Notes: generated from the sequence alone by a model not told the origin. Numbered from the stretch's first letter, positions 8,663 to 18,802 are shown. The stretch: 64,000 bases of DNA from Novosphingobium ginsenosidimutans (GCF_007954425.1 NZ_CP042345.1:310001-374000), one strand, 5' to 3'. Numbers and translations: made by a program.

Positions 8663-8756
8663 TTTTGGCCAGTGTTGTGCGGTGGGTATACGTATGCCGC
8701 GCGCTGGCCCCGCCCCGGTCCAGCCGATAGCCTCGCAGGCGATAACAACGGGTGGG

Positions 8757-9569
8757 ATGATGGGGATGATGCACGGCCGAACTTGGACAAAAGGCCTGGC
8801 CACCGCGCTGGCGCTCTCGACACCGCTCCCCGCCCTCACCCAGACACCTGCCGTCTTCGTGGCGGAGCGGCCCGCCCCGCGGGTTGATTACTGGCAAAAG
8901 CGCGCTGGCGAGATCGACCGGCAACTCGCTTCGCGGCAGAGCCTGCGGCCGGTCCGGCTGGTCTTCATTGGCGATTCGATCACCGACTTCTGGCACCTCG
9001 ATGCCAACCCCTGGTTTCCGGGCCAGTTCATGGGCCGTGCGGTCTGGGATGAAAGCTTTGGTGGCGGCGTTCCCGCGCGATCCGCGCTCAACCTCGGCGT
9101 GTCTGGTGACCGGATCGAGCATGTGCTGCACCGCCTGCTGCCCGCCGCGAAAGGCGGCCAGGGCTGGCTTGATCGGCGCGATCTGCAGCCGGAGCGGATC
9201 TTCGTGATGCTGGGCATCAACAACTCGTTCGATGCCGAAAGTCCTGCCACGGCCAGCATCTATCGCGGCGTGGTCGCGGTCACCAACCGCATTCGTGAGC
9301 GCAAGCCGGGGGCACAGATCGTCATCCAGTCGCTGCTGCCGACCGACTCCACCGAGAAGAACCGTGACCTGGTCGTGCCGGTCAACGCCATGCTGCGCAG
9401 CTATGCGGCGGCAAATGGCATGGCCTATCTCGATCTCTACCCGGCCTTCACTGATCAGCAGGGCCTGCAACGCCGCGATTTGTTCAACGATGGCCTCCAC
9501 CCCAACCGGGACGGCTATCGCGTTTGGCGCGATCGGCTGGTGGAATTTCTCGGCTCGCCCCGCCCTTAA
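8757..9569 (+). CDS. Secreted SGNH/GDSL hydrolase
   Basis: About 270 residues with a probable signal peptide (hydrophobic TWTKGLATALALSTPLPALTQ). The SGNH blocks are visible: block I FIGDSITDFW with the nucleophilic Ser, block II LNLGVSGDR (Gly), block III GINN (Asn), and the C-terminal DGLHPNRDGY with the Asp/His pair. The family hydrolyses acyl esters of lipids or sugars; PAF-acetylhydrolase-like members are closest in layout. Several starts are possible: a GTG at 8682 would extend the protein by 25 polar residues, while ATGs at 8757, 8760, 8766 and 8769 all keep the signal peptide. It sits alone between terminators. Confidence 0.88.
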   Translation: MMGMMHGRTWTKGLATALALSTPLPALTQTPAVFVAERPAPRVDYWQKRAGEIDRQLASRQSLRPVRLVFIGDSITDFWHLDANPWFPGQFMGRAVWDESFGGGVPARSALNLGVSGDRIEHVLHRLLPAAKGGQGWLDRRDLQPERIFVMLGINNSFDAESPATASIYRGVVAVTNRIRERKPGAQIVIQSLLPTDSTEKNRDLVVPVNAMLRSYAAANGMAYLDLYPAFTDQQGLQRRDLFNDGLHPNRDGYRVWRDRLVEFLGSPRP

Positions 9570-9611
9570 GCCCCCATTGCAGCGCGGCCTCGTCACAGGC
9601 ATCTTGCTGAC

Positions 9612-10736
9612 ATGCTTGAAGGATTGAGCTTCGGTTGGCGGACGGCGGTGTTGACGGTGGCCGTGATGCAGCTGGTCATCCTGGCCGCAGCGCTGGCCCT
9701 GACCCTGCCCAACCGCAGCGCCAACCGCACGCTCGCTGCACTGCTGGCGGTGCTGGCACTGATGGTCATGCCCTGGCTGATCGGCTTTGCCGGGTTCTAC
9801 GACAAATGGATGTGGCTGACCTTCGCGCCGTTCCAGATCACGCTGGTAGTGGCGCCGCTTGGTTGGCTCTATCTGACCGCGCTGACCGAAGGTCGCTGGC
9901 CGCTGCAAGGTTGGCGGCACTTGCTGCCCGCAGCTGGGCAGATGCTTTATCTCGCGGCCTGCTTTGCCCTGCCATTCGATGCCAAGATGGCTTGGGCGGA
10001 ACGCTCCTCGGGCACTTACCAACTGATCACCTCGCTTGCGCTGCTGGCGCAGATGGCCGGGTATGGCCGGGCCTCGGCCAGGCGGCTGACGGCCTATCGC
10101 CAGGCCCTGCCCGATCATGTTGCTGATACGCACCGGTATGCTGGGCGCTGGCTGGCCGGAGCGCTGGCGGCGCTGGGGCTGCTGTTTGCGGTCTGGGCCA
10201 GCTACAGCCTGTGGGACCTGATCGCGCCGCTGGGTTACGTCAACCTGATGGGCCTGTACCTGGCCATGGCGGCTTGCGCGCTGTATCTTGGGATCGAGGG
10301 CTGGCGCCACGCCGCCTTGCCCTTCCCGCGCCTGGCTGACCTTGCCCCCGCAGCGACACCCGACAGCAAGGACTGGACCGCACTGGGTCGCGAGTGGGCG
10401 GCGAAAGTCCGGGTCGAAGGCTTGGCGCGCGATCCGGAGCTGACGCTGGCTCGCCTCGCCCGGCGGCTGGGGACCAACACGGGCTATCTCAGCCGCGCGA
10501 TCAACCAGGGCGCTGGCAGCAACTTTGCCAGCTTCATCGCCGCCTTGCGCGCCGAGGCGGTGGCCGAACGGCTACGGAGCGGTGACCAGGCCGACCTCCT
10601 CACCATCGCACTGGAAGAAGGCTTCGGCTCAAAAGCCAGCTTCAACCGCGCCTTCGCGGCTGCCCTGGGCGAGGCCCCGTCAGCCTATCGCCGCCGCGTC
10701 TCAAAACCGGAAAAACGCAGCAAATTGGCAAATTGA
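9612..10736 (+). CDS. AraC-family regulator with N-terminal membrane domain
   Basis: A 374-residue protein. The first 235 residues contain about seven hydrophobic helices (for example VMQLVILAAALALTL, LLAVLALMVMPWLIGF, LGLLFAVWASYSL). The last 100 residues form an AraC-type double HTH (LTLARLARRLGTNTGYLSRAINQ, then LLTIALEEGFGSKASFNRAF and GEAPSAYRRR). This architecture is known for membrane-bound AraC regulators in Sphingomonadales and Bacteroidetes that couple an envelope signal to transcription. The downstream S41 peptidase, 37 bases away, may be its target or partner; that is inference. Confidence 0.9.
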   Translation: MLEGLSFGWRTAVLTVAVMQLVILAAALALTLPNRSANRTLAALLAVLALMVMPWLIGFAGFYDKWMWLTFAPFQITLVVAPLGWLYLTALTEGRWPLQGWRHLLPAAGQMLYLAACFALPFDAKMAWAERSSGTYQLITSLALLAQMAGYGRASARRLTAYRQALPDHVADTHRYAGRWLAGALAALGLLFAVWASYSLWDLIAPLGYVNLMGLYLAMAACALYLGIEGWRHAALPFPRLADLAPAATPDSKDWTALGREWAAKVRVEGLARDPELTLARLARRLGTNTGYLSRAINQGAGSNFASFIAALRAEAVAERLRSGDQADLLTIALEEGFGSKASFNRAFAAALGEAPSAYRRRVSKPEKRSKLAN

Positions 10737-10773
10737 GGCGCATCCTGGCCCTGGTTTGGGCAGAACGGCCAAC

Positions 10774-12231
10774 ATGATGCACCGCCGCCAATTCCTCTCC
10801 GCCGCTGCGCTTTCCAGCGCAGCTTTAGCCACCCCCGCCATCCTGCGCGCCAGCCCGCGCCAAAGCGAGGACATTCGCCTGGTGGGCGAAATCCTGCGCA
10901 CGCTCCACCCGGGGTTGCACCGCTACCTCAGCCCTGCAGCCTTTGAGGCTGGCCTGGCCCAGCTGGGTGAACGCTGGAGTGCGGCACCGGACCTGGAAGA
11001 CCGCTTCCTGGCCTTGACTGGCTTCCTTGCCAGCATCCGCTGCGGCCATTCCTATCCCAGCTTCTACAACCAGAAGCGCGCCGTGGCCGAGCGGCTGTTC
11101 ACCCGTAAGGATCGCCTGCCACTCGCCTTCCGCTGGATCGGCGATCAGATGGTGGTGACCGAGAACCAGGCCGAGGGCCTCTGGCTGCCGAAGGGTAGTG
11201 TGATCAAGGCGATCGACGGCGTTCCCCCCGCCGCGATCCTGCGCCGCCTGCAGCCGCTGGTCCGCGCTGATGGCAGCAACGACGGCAAGCGCCGCGCCCT
11301 GCTTTCGCCGACCGGAGCGGACGAGATCGAGACCTTCGACGTGCTGCGCGGCCTCGCTTACGGCGCGCCGAAGGGCGGTAAATTCAACGTCCATTTTCGC
11401 GCACCCGGCACCAGCCGTGACGCCTGGATTGATGTGCCGGCCGTGGACCTCGGCGCGCGCAAGAAGTTCATCCGCGCGCTTGATCCGCGCAGCAATGAAC
11501 CGATCTGGCAGTGGGAAATGCGGCCGGATGGGATCGCCTTGCTGACCATGCCAGGGTGGGCGGTCTACAACAGCAAGTGGGACTGGCAGGCCTGGCTCAA
11601 CGAGCGGCTCGACAGCCTGAAGGGCGCCAAGGGCCTGATCGTCGATCTGCGTGAGAACGAGGGCGGCAATGACTGCGGTGATCTGATTCTGGCGCGCCTT
11701 GCCGCCAAGGACATTGCTCGGCCCAAGGCGGCGCGGCTGGTGCGCTATCGTCAGGTGCCCGCCGCGCTCAACCCCTATCTCGACACTTGGGACGACAGCT
11801 TCCGCAATTGGGGTGACCAAGTCCAGCCGCACGACGATCGGTTTCTGCGGCTGACCCGGTGGGAGGACGATGGCCTGATCAAGCCGCAGGAACCGCGCCT
11901 GACCGTGCCGATGGCGGTGCTAACCAGCCCCCAGAACAGTTCGGCCACCTACCAGTTCGCCAGTCTGGTCAAGGCGTCAGGGCTTGGCACGCTGATCGGT
12001 GAGACTACCGGCGGCAATCGGCGCGGAATCAATGGTGGGGCATTTTTCTTTGCGCGGCTGCCGGAAAGCGGGATCGAATTCGACGTGCCGTTGATCGGCT
12101 ATTACCCGGAAACCCGCGAACCCGATGCCGGCGTCACGCCCGACATCGCCGTCCACAATAACGCAGCCGATATCGCCGCCGGCAATGACCGGGTGCTGGA
12201 GACGGCGCAAGTTCTCTTGCTGAAAGGTTAG
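10774..12231 (+). CDS. S41-family peptidase with Tat-like signal
   Basis: A 485-residue exported protein. The N-terminus [21 protein letters not shown] has a twin-arginine pattern (RRQFL) followed by a hydrophobic stretch, so export by the TatABC system encoded in this window is plausible. The C-terminal half resembles the tail-specific protease fold: [38 protein letters not shown] (with the Ser-containing block) and [14 protein letters not shown]. No clear PDZ domain was recognised. ATG 10774 and ATG 10777 are equally good starts. It follows the AraC gene closely and overlaps the convergent bpt gene by 4 bases. Confidence 0.85.
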   Translation: MMHRRQFLSAAALSSAALATPAILRASPRQSEDIRLVGEILRTLHPGLHRYLSPAAFEAGLAQLGERWSAAPDLEDRFLALTGFLASIRCGHSYPSFYNQKRAVAERLFTRKDRLPLAFRWIGDQMVVTENQAEGLWLPKGSVIKAIDGVPPAAILRRLQPLVRADGSNDGKRRALLSPTGADEIETFDVLRGLAYGAPKGGKFNVHFRAPGTSRDAWIDVPAVDLGARKKFIRALDPRSNEPIWQWEMRPDGIALLTMPGWAVYNSKWDWQAWLNERLDSLKGAKGLIVDLRENEGGNDCGDLILARLAAKDIARPKAARLVRYRQVPAALNPYLDTWDDSFRNWGDQVQPHDDRFLRLTRWEDDGLIKPQEPRLTVPMAVLTSPQNSSATYQFASLVKASGLGTLIGETTGGNRRGINGGAFFFARLPESGIEFDVPLIGYYPETREPDAGVTPDIAVHNNAADIAAGNDRVLETAQVLLLKG

Positions 12232-13088
12232 GCCGGATCGGCCAGGCGGTACTGGTCCTGTCCGCCGGGGACACCATCCTTACCGCTGCCGTCGAGCGGC
12301 AGAGCGGCGTTACGGCGACCGACTGCGGCGGCAGCAATCAGGCGATCCTGCTCAGCATCGCTGATCCGGGTCCAGCCTGAGCGGGTCAACCGCTCAAGCG
12401 GGCGATAGCGGACCTTGTACTGCATCCGCTGCGCGCCCTCGACCCAGTAGCCGAGGTAGACGAACGGCAGCCCCATTTCGGTCGCGCGGCGGATGTGATC
12501 GAGGATGATGTAGTTGCCCAGACCCGCGCGCTCGGCATGGTCGGGATCGTAGAAGCTGTAGATCATCGACAGCCCGTCGCCCTGCTTGTCGGTCAGGCAG
12601 GCGCCAACCAGGCGGCCGGGAGAGCCATCGGCAGTGGGCTCGCGGTATTCGACCATGTAGGTATCGACCGGCGTATGCTCGACCATGTCGGCAAAATCGA
12701 CTTCGTCCATCGCCGCCATGCCGCCGCCGGGGTGGCGTTCGCCCAGGTAACGCTGCAGCAGTTCGAACTGCTCGGCAGTCGACCATGGCCGGCAGAACGT
12801 GGTTACCAGGTCCCGGTTGCGCTTTAGGTTGCGGCGCTGGGTGGAGGAGGCCTTGAACTCGTCCGCTACGACCCGGACCGAGACGCAGGCGTTGCAGTCA
12901 ATGCACGAGGGGCGATAGGCCACGGTCTGGCTGCGACGGAAGCCAATCCGGCCCAGCGCATCGTTCAGGGCGTCCGCATGCGGACCCTTAAGTTCCGTGA
13001 ATACCTTGCGTTCGCTGCGCCCCGGCAAATAGGGACACGGCGCCGGGCTGGTCACGAAAAACCGGGGAAAGCGCACAGGGGCGTTCAC
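12228..13088 (-). CDS. bpt: Aspartate/glutamate leucyltransferase (arginyltransferase family)
   Basis: A 286-residue aminoacyl-tRNA protein transferase of the N-degron pathway. It transfers Leu (Bpt type) to proteins with N-terminal Asp or Glu, marking them for ClpAP/ClpS. The N-terminal ATE domain has [17 protein letters not shown] and the Cys pair [16 protein letters not shown]; the C-terminal domain has [20 protein letters not shown] and [15 protein letters not shown]. The GTG start fits the family N-terminus. It is longer than typical Bpt because of a 35-40 residue C-terminal tail. Confidence 0.93.
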   Translation of the reverse strand: MNAPVRFPRFFVTSPAPCPYLPGRSERKVFTELKGPHADALNDALGRIGFRRSQTVAYRPSCIDCNACVSVRVVADEFKASSTQRRNLKRNRDLVTTFCRPWSTAEQFELLQRYLGERHPGGGMAAMDEVDFADMVEHTPVDTYMVEYREPTADGSPGRLVGACLTDKQGDGLSMIYSFYDPDHAERAGLGNYIILDHIRRATEMGLPFVYLGYWVEGAQRMQYKVRYRPLERLTRSGWTRISDAEQDRLIAAAAVGRRNAALPLDGSGKDGVPGGQDQYRLADPA

Positions 13089-13226
13089 GGGCTGTTGGAA
13101 TCCTCTTCCGGGTTAACGTCTGGCACTATGCCCGCGCTAGGGTGGCGTTGAAAGAGTTTTAACCACGAAACAGGGTAAACGAACCGTTATTTTGCACAGC
13201 CATGCGGCGGAAGGCAGAAATCGGGC

Positions 13227-14462
13227 TCAGCCCAGTTCCACCTGCGTCACCGAATAGCCCGCTTCGCGCAGCGAGGCGACGAGCGCATCGAGCTGATCGG
13301 CATCGCGCGCCTCGCACTCGATATCGGTGATCAGGCCCTTGGCCGGAAGGGTAGTGAAGATCCGCTGGTGATAGATCTCGATGATGTTGACCGAGTGCTT
13401 GTCAAACTCGCGCATCACCTTGAACAGTGCGCCGGGCCGATCCTGCAATGTCAGCCGCAGGCGAGCGAGACGGCCCGACCGGGCAAGATCGCGCAGCAGC
13501 ACGTTGGCGAGCAGGCGGGTATCGATATTGCCGCCGGTCAGCACGATCCCCACCTTGCGGCCTTTGAACAGCTCCGGATAGGCCATCACTGCAGCAAGGC
13601 CGGCAGCCCCGGCACCTTCGACCACGGTTTTTTCGATCTGCACCAGCAGGGCCAGTGCGCTTTCCATCTGGCCTTCGCTGACGAGCACCAGATCATCGAG
13701 CTGATCGGCCAGGACCTTGCTGGTGAAAGCGCCCGGTTCCTTGACTGCAATGCCTTCGGCCAGAGTGTCGCCGGCGCAGGGCAGGTTGGCGCCCTTCAGC
13801 CGATTGTACATCGAAGGGAACAGTTCAGCCTCGACGCCGATGATCCGGATGTCCGGCTTGATGGCGCGGGCAGCTACGCTCATCCCCGAGGCGAGGCCAC
13901 CGCCACCAATCGGGATCACCAGCGTATCGAGCTCGGGCACGTCCTCAAGCATCTCGAGAGCAACCGTGCCCTGACCTGCTGCAACATGGGGATCGTCGAA
14001 CGGGTGGACAAAGGTCAGCCCCAGCTCCGCTTCAAGCAGGCGGGCATGGGCATAGGCCTCGTCAAAAGTCTCGCCATGCAGCACAACCTTGCCGCCGACC
14101 GCCTCGGTCTGCATCACCTTCACCGATGGCGTCGGGCGCGGCATGACGATGGTGACCGGCACGCCCAGCTTGGTGCCGTGATAGGACAGGCCCTGGGCAT
14201 GATTGCCGGCAGAAGCCGCGATCACCCCGCGAGCGCGCTTTTCCGGGTCCATCAGCAGCATCGCGTTAAGCGCGCCGCGTTCCTTGTATGCCGCCGTGAA
14301 CTGCAGGTTCTCGAACTTCAGCCAGACCTGCGCGCCGGTAATGTCGCTCAGGGTCTGGGAGTGATCGATGTCCGTCCGCACGACCGCGCCGCTAATACGC
14401 ATCGCCGCTGCCCGAACATCGTCGAGGGTCAGGAGGGCGGGCGTTTCAACAAGGCTGGTCAT
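13227..14462 (-). CDS. ilvA: Threonine ammonia-lyase
   Basis: A 411-residue PLP enzyme that deaminates threonine to 2-oxobutanoate, the first step of isoleucine synthesis. PLP-binding Lys60 lies in FTAAYKERGAL, the phosphate-binding Gly loop is IGGGGLASGMSV, and SAGNHAQG is the substrate loop. A C-terminal ACT-like domain starts near residue 335 (LRLTLQDRPGALFKVMREFDKHSVNI), indicating allosteric control. The single ACT domain resembles the catabolic/short IlvA form. ATG at 14462 begins MTSLVETPALLTLDDV; the open frame continues upstream but without family similarity. Confidence 0.94.
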   Translation of the reverse strand: MTSLVETPALLTLDDVRAAAMRISGAVVRTDIDHSQTLSDITGAQVWLKFENLQFTAAYKERGALNAMLLMDPEKRARGVIAASAGNHAQGLSYHGTKLGVPVTIVMPRPTPSVKVMQTEAVGGKVVLHGETFDEAYAHARLLEAELGLTFVHPFDDPHVAAGQGTVALEMLEDVPELDTLVIPIGGGGLASGMSVAARAIKPDIRIIGVEAELFPSMYNRLKGANLPCAGDTLAEGIAVKEPGAFTSKVLADQLDDLVLVSEGQMESALALLVQIEKTVVEGAGAAGLAAVMAYPELFKGRKVGIVLTGGNIDTRLLANVLLRDLARSGRLARLRLTLQDRPGALFKVMREFDKHSVNIIEIYHQRIFTTLPAKGLITDIECEARDADQLDALVASLREAGYSVTQVELG

Positions 14463-14774
14463 GATGCGCGGGCCGTAACGGAAAGCGCCGCCCCATGCAA
14501 ACCGCAGGCAGGCAAGAAATGCGCTGCCGTTCCAAAGCCCGCTTCGACACCGGGTTGACCATCCCACTTGGGGCCGCGGAGGGAACCGCCCGGCTGCGGC
14601 TGGCCTGTCCGGGTTGCACCGTAATGGGATGTCGATGATGCGCATTCCTGCGCAAGACCTGCAATGCGAGAATGCCAGGCAAGCGCCGGGAATCTGCTCG
14701 GGCGATTTCACCCTCAATCTGGAATACAATCAAGCCCGTCTGGAAAAGCCTGCTCAAGCCGCTATGACCGGGGG
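14463..14774. other. Divergent intergenic region between ilvA and hydroxyacid dehydrogenase gene
   Basis: This 312-base gap must hold the promoters of two divergent genes. No riboswitch, tRNA or credible small gene was found. One dyad is visible: TGCGCA-TTCC-TGCGCA at 14639-14654, a possible operator. GGGGGATGAG just before the right-hand gene is its ribosome binding region. Confidence 0.4.
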
Positions 14775-15671
14775 ATGAGCGAACCAAAACACGTATCCTT
14801 CCTGGGCCTGGGCGTGATGGGCGGCGCGATTGCGCGGCACATCGGCAACGCCGGTCACAAGCTGACCATCTACAATCGCAGCCCGCAGCGACTGGAGAAA
14901 TGGCAGGCAGCCAATCCCGGTCTCGCCGTCCGCATCGCGCAAACCCCCGCCGAAGCGGCCGAAGGCGCGCAGGTGGTGCTGACCTGCGTAGGCAACGACG
15001 ATGACCTGGCCGACGTCGTGCTCGGCCCGACCGGGGTCTTCGCGACGCTGCGCAAGGGTGCCGTGTTTATCGACCATACCACCGTATCGGCCCGGATCGC
15101 TCGCCAGATCGCGGTGGAGGCGCGCGACCTGCAGGTCCACTGCGTTGATGCGCCGGTCACGGGCGGCCAAGCCGGGGCGGAGAACGGCACGCTGACCGTG
15201 ATGTGCGGCGGCCGCGACGAAGCAATCGAAGCCGCGCGCCCGATCATGGAAGCCTATACCAAGCGGATCGTCCATGTCGGCAAGGCCGGCGCCGGGCAGA
15301 CCACCAAGATGGTCAACCAGATCGCCTTTGCCGGCGTGCTGGCCAGCCTCTCTGAAGCGATGCGCTTTGCCCAGGCCGCGCACCTCGATCTCGACAAGGT
15401 CTATGACGCGATTTCTGGGGGGGCTTCGCAAAGCTGGCAGATGGACAATCGCTGGCACACAATGGCCAAAGACGAATTCGACTTTGGCTTCGCGGTGGAC
15501 TGGATGCGCAAGGACCTGGGCCTGACGCTGGAAGAAGGCCGCTCGCTTGGCGTGCCGCTGGCGGTCACCGCCTTGATCGACCAGTTCTATGCTGAGGTAC
15601 AGGCGCTGGGCGGCGGCCGGCAGGATACCTCCTCGTTGATCCGCCGACTGCCCAAGCGGGGTGGCGCATGA
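14775..15671 (+). CDS. NAD(P)-dependent beta-hydroxyacid dehydrogenase (3-hydroxyisobutyrate dehydrogenase family)
   Basis: A 298-residue cytoplasmic oxidoreductase. The N-terminal Rossmann fold begins at once with FLGLGVMGGAIARHI (GxGxxG). DAPVTGGQAGAENGTLTVMCGG is the substrate-binding signature, and KMVNQ near residue 180 holds the catalytic Lys. The family covers 3-hydroxyisobutyrate dehydrogenase, tartronate semialdehyde reductase and succinic semialdehyde (GHB) reductases, which cannot be separated here. The ATG at 14775 is preceded by GGGG; upstream codons in frame have no family similarity. It overlaps the amidohydrolase gene by 4 bases. Confidence 0.92.
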   Translation: MSEPKHVSFLGLGVMGGAIARHIGNAGHKLTIYNRSPQRLEKWQAANPGLAVRIAQTPAEAAEGAQVVLTCVGNDDDLADVVLGPTGVFATLRKGAVFIDHTTVSARIARQIAVEARDLQVHCVDAPVTGGQAGAENGTLTVMCGGRDEAIEAARPIMEAYTKRIVHVGKAGAGQTTKMVNQIAFAGVLASLSEAMRFAQAAHLDLDKVYDAISGGASQSWQMDNRWHTMAKDEFDFGFAVDWMRKDLGLTLEEGRSLGVPLAVTALIDQFYAEVQALGGGRQDTSSLIRRLPKRGGA

Positions 15672-17320
15672 TCCGCGCACTGCTGGCGGCAACGGCTGCC
15701 CTCGCCCTTTCCGCTCCTGCCCTTGCCGATACGCTGGTCGACAATGTTGACGGCCTGACCATTGACGCGACCGGCGGGGTTGAACGCTTCACCGGCCTTC
15801 TCATCGGCGACGATGGCCGGATCGTGCAGGTCCTCCATCGCGGCGACAAGCGCCCCGGCAAGGTCGATTACTTCGTCGATGGCCAGGGCCAGGTCATGGT
15901 GCCGGGCATGATCGACAGCCACGGGCACGTGATGAGCCTGGGCTTCTCCGCCCTGACCCTTGATCTGACCGACACGAAATCGCTGGCAGAGGCATTGGCC
16001 AAGGTTGCCGCCTATGCAAAGGTCAACCCGGACCGCCCGTGGATCCTCGGCCGCGGTTGGAACCAGGAGCTGTGGCCGGAAAAGCGCTTCCCCACCGCTG
16101 CCGAGCTTGATGCGGTGATCGGTGATCGCCCGGTCTGGCTTGAGCGCGTCGACGGCCATGCCGGATGGGCCAATAGCAAGGCCTTGGCCGCTGCGGGCGT
16201 CACGGCACTTACCAAGGCCCCGGCCGGCGGCTCGATCGAGCGGCTGCCTGGCGGCAAGCCTGCCGGGGTGCTGGTCGACAATGCGACCGAACTGGTCGCC
16301 AAGGCGGTACCCGCACCGCGCCCTGAGGATCGTGACCTGGCTCTTGCCAAGGCGCAGGAAATCCTGCTGGCGCGGGGTGTGACTGCCATTGCCGACATGG
16401 GTACAACCGTTGAAGACTGGCAGTCTTTCCGCCGCGCCGGCGACAATGGCTCGCTGCGCGTTCGGATCATGGCCTATGCCATGGGGACCGACAACATGGC
16501 GCTGATCGGCGGCCCCGGCCCCTCGCCCTGGCTTTATGACGACAAACTGCGCCTCAACGGGGTGAAGCTCTATGCCGATGGTGCGCTCGGTTCGCGCGGG
16601 GCGAGCCTGAAGGCACCCTACAGTGATGCGCCGACCGTCAAGGGTCTGCGGGTGACAGGCGATACCCAGCTCAAGAACTTCATGAGCCGCGCCGCGCTCG
16701 ATCGGTTCCAGGTTGCGATCCATGCGATTGGCGACGAGGCCAATGCCGCTGCGCTCACCGCGATAGAGGACATGAACCAGACCTACACCGGTGATCGGCG
16801 CTGGCGGATCGAGCATGCCCAGGTCGTCGATCCGGCTGACATTCCACGCTTTGCCAAGGCCGGGGTGATTGCCTCGATGCAGCCGGTCCACCAGACTTCC
16901 GACCGGCTGATGGCCGAAGCGCGGCTTGGACCGAACCGTCTGGCCGGGGCTTATGCCTGGGCCAGCCTTGCGGCGAGCGGGGCCAGGCTGGCCTTCGGCT
17001 CGGATGTACCGGTCGAACTGGCCGATCCCTGGGCAGGCTTCGCCGCCGCAATCAGCCGCACCGGACCGGACGGGCAGCCGTTTGGCGGCTGGCAGCCGCA
17101 GGAACGCGTCAGCCGTGAGCTGGCCCTGGCCGCCTACACATCGGGTGGTGCCTATGCCGGCTTTGCCGAAGGCCGCTTTGGCCGGCTGCAGCGCGGCGAA
17201 CGCGCCGACTTCCTGCTGATCGACCGGGATCCGATGCTGGCTTCACCCGCTGAGATCCGCGCGACGCAGGTAATGCAGGTCTGGGTTGGCGGCCGGCCGG
17301 TGCACCAGCACGGCAACTGA
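15668..17320 (+). CDS. Exported YtcJ-like amidohydrolase
   Basis: A 550-residue metal-dependent hydrolase with a signal peptide (MIRALLAATAALALSAPALA), so probably periplasmic. The amidohydrolase pattern is clear: VMVPGMIDSHGHVMSLG (HxH metal ligands), GRGWNQELWP, DGALGSRGASL, FQVAIHAIGDEA and WRIEHAQ (metal His residues), and LAFGSDVPVE (Asp). The order matches the YtcJ/AepA (amidohydrolase_3) subgroup. The substrate is unknown; cyclic amides or N-acyl compounds are possible. ATGA overlap with the upstream dehydrogenase suggests coupled translation. Confidence 0.9.
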   Translation: MIRALLAATAALALSAPALADTLVDNVDGLTIDATGGVERFTGLLIGDDGRIVQVLHRGDKRPGKVDYFVDGQGQVMVPGMIDSHGHVMSLGFSALTLDLTDTKSLAEALAKVAAYAKVNPDRPWILGRGWNQELWPEKRFPTAAELDAVIGDRPVWLERVDGHAGWANSKALAAAGVTALTKAPAGGSIERLPGGKPAGVLVDNATELVAKAVPAPRPEDRDLALAKAQEILLARGVTAIADMGTTVEDWQSFRRAGDNGSLRVRIMAYAMGTDNMALIGGPGPSPWLYDDKLRLNGVKLYADGALGSRGASLKAPYSDAPTVKGLRVTGDTQLKNFMSRAALDRFQVAIHAIGDEANAAALTAIEDMNQTYTGDRRWRIEHAQVVDPADIPRFAKAGVIASMQPVHQTSDRLMAEARLGPNRLAGAYAWASLAASGARLAFGSDVPVELADPWAGFAAAISRTGPDGQPFGGWQPQERVSRELALAAYTSGGAYAGFAEGRFGRLQRGERADFLLIDRDPMLASPAEIRATQVMQVWVGGRPVHQHGN

Positions 17321-17323
17321 CGT

Positions 17324-18130
17324 TCAGGAAATCGTCTCGCCCGGGGTGGGGGCCAGTTCGGTCCCGGTCGCTGCTGCCTTCTTGCGATCGGTAAACCACA
17401 TGATGGCCAGCGCGCTTTCGTAAAGCAGCCACAGCGGGATCGCGAGCATCAGCTGCGAGATCACGTCGGGCGGCGTGATCACCGCGGCAATGATCGTGAT
17501 GCCGACTATCACATAGCGCCGCGCCCGCACCAGATCGTCGCGACTGATGATGCCGGCGCGGTTGAGCAGCAGCAGCAAAACCGGCAGCAGGAAGCTGATC
17601 CCGAAAGCCATGATGAACTGCATGACCAGGCTGAGATAGGCACCAGTCTCGGGCAAGGCCTCAAGCGAAAGGCCACCGCGCTCACCCTCAAACCCCAGGA
17701 AGAAGTGGAACGCGGTCGGCATGACCACGAAATAGGCCAGCGCCGCGCCGGCGGTAAACAGGATCGGCGTGGCCAGCAGGAACGGCAGGAAGGCCTTCTT
17801 TTCCTTGGCATAAAGCCCCGGCGCAACAAAGGCCCAAAGCTGGTTGGCGATGATCGGGAAGCAGACCAGAAATGCGGCGAACAGCGCTACCTTCACGTTG
17901 ACGAAGAACGCTCCGTAAAGCTGCGTGTAGATCAGCTTGCCCTGCCCCGGCGGGAAGGCATTGGTCAGCGGGCGAACCAGGAAGCCGAAGATGTCGTTGG
18001 CGAAATAGAAGCAGACGAAGAAAGCGACCACCAGCGCCAGGATTATCCGCATCAGCCGCGCGCGCAGTTCGATCAGGTGGTCGAGCAGCGGTGCCTGCGT
18101 CTCGTCGATGTCCTTGATCTTCAGCACCAT
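17324..18130 (-). CDS. tatC: Twin-arginine translocase subunit TatC
   Basis: A 268-residue inner-membrane protein with six predicted membrane segments. It is the receptor that binds RR signal peptides with TatB. The N-terminal signature LLDHLIELRARLMRI and the segment FVAPGLYAKEKKAFLPF with its conserved Phe/Gly/Leu/Glu positions are present. It is the last gene of the minus-strand operon and ends 3 bases from the amidohydrolase stop codon, with no terminator between. Confidence 0.97.
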   Translation of the reverse strand: MVLKIKDIDETQAPLLDHLIELRARLMRIILALVVAFFVCFYFANDIFGFLVRPLTNAFPPGQGKLIYTQLYGAFFVNVKVALFAAFLVCFPIIANQLWAFVAPGLYAKEKKAFLPFLLATPILFTAGAALAYFVVMPTAFHFFLGFEGERGGLSLEALPETGAYLSLVMQFIMAFGISFLLPVLLLLLNRAGIISRDDLVRARRYVIVGITIIAAVITPPDVISQLMLAIPLWLLYESALAIMWFTDRKKAAATGTELAPTPGETIS

Positions 18131-18131
18131 G

Positions 18132-18512
18132 TCAGGCGGCCTGATCCGGTTTGGGCTTCGCCTTGGCGCGTTTCGGCTTGGCAGGGGCGGCTTCCGGGCT
18201 GGCGGTCGCCGGCTCCTCCGCCTTCACTGTGCCCGGGTCTTGCCCGATCAGCGCGGCTTCGGCGCTGGCGCTTTCGGGCGGATGCTCACGCATGATCGCT
18301 TCGTTCTGCTCGCGCCACTTCTTTTCCATTTCGGCGAGTTCCGCCTCGCGGATCATCGTCTCTACGCCCGCCCGGAAATGACCGGACACCCGCCGGATCT
18401 TGCCGATCCAACGCCCGGCCGTGCGCAACGCCAGCGGCAGGTCCTTCGGACCGATCACCACCACCGCGACGATCACGATCAGCAGCAGCTCGGAGGCGCC
18501 GATATCAAACAC
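18132..18512 (-). CDS. tatB: Sec-independent translocase subunit TatB
   Basis: A 126-residue protein with one N-terminal membrane helix (FDIGASELLLIVIVAVVVIGP), the conserved GPKDLP hinge, an amphipathic helix (ALRTAGRWIGKIRRV) and a charged, Ala/Pro/Lys-rich C-terminal tail. It forms the receptor complex with TatC. The start is a GTG, placed by the universally conserved MFDIG N-terminus. It lies one base upstream of tatC. Confidence 0.95.
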   Translation of the reverse strand: MFDIGASELLLIVIVAVVVIGPKDLPLALRTAGRWIGKIRRVSGHFRAGVETMIREAELAEMEKKWREQNEAIMREHPPESASAEAALIGQDPGTVKAEEPATASPEAAPAKPKRAKAKPKPDQAA

Positions 18513-18530
18513 GCGCCTGGTCCTGCCTGC

Positions 18531-18758
18531 TTACTTCTGTTCAGTCTTGCTCGCCTCGGTGGCGGCAGTGGTCTCGCCCGGCGCGGGAATCTGGGCCGGC
18601 GGCGCCGCAGGCTTGGTCTCTTCGTCAGCCATGCCCTGCTTGAAGCTTTTGATGCCCTTGCCGAAATCACCCATGATTTCCGACACGCGGCCGCGCCCGA
18701 ACAGGACCAGCACGACCAGCAGCACGATCAGCCAGTGCCAGATTGAAAAACCGCCCAT
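18531..18758 (-). CDS. tatA: Sec-independent translocase subunit TatA
   Basis: A 75-residue pore-forming Tat subunit: membrane helix [16 protein letters not shown], the [21 protein letters not shown] hinge and amphipathic helix, and a Pro/Ala/Glu-rich tail. It polymerises on demand to let folded proteins cross the inner membrane. It starts 44 bases after the scpB stop codon. Confidence 0.96.
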   Translation of the reverse strand: MGGFSIWHWLIVLLVVLVLFGRGRVSEIMGDFGKGIKSFKQGMADEETKPAAPPAQIPAPGETTAATEASKTEQK

Positions 18759-18802
18759 TTTATCGACTCCAATTCGAGGTTCCGGCCCCCGTCTCCGCCT
18801 AT

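Noticed and set aside
7644..10310. Very long open frame on the minus strand
   Set aside because: It runs antisense through the aldehyde dehydrogenase, SGNH hydrolase and AraC genes, which all have clear family motifs. Its translation is rich in Arg/Gln/His without any domain, as expected for a shadow frame in GC-rich DNA.
14446..14787. Small gene between ilvA and the dehydrogenase
   Set aside because: The frame overlaps both genes, is Arg/Ser-rich and has no ribosome binding site or similarity.
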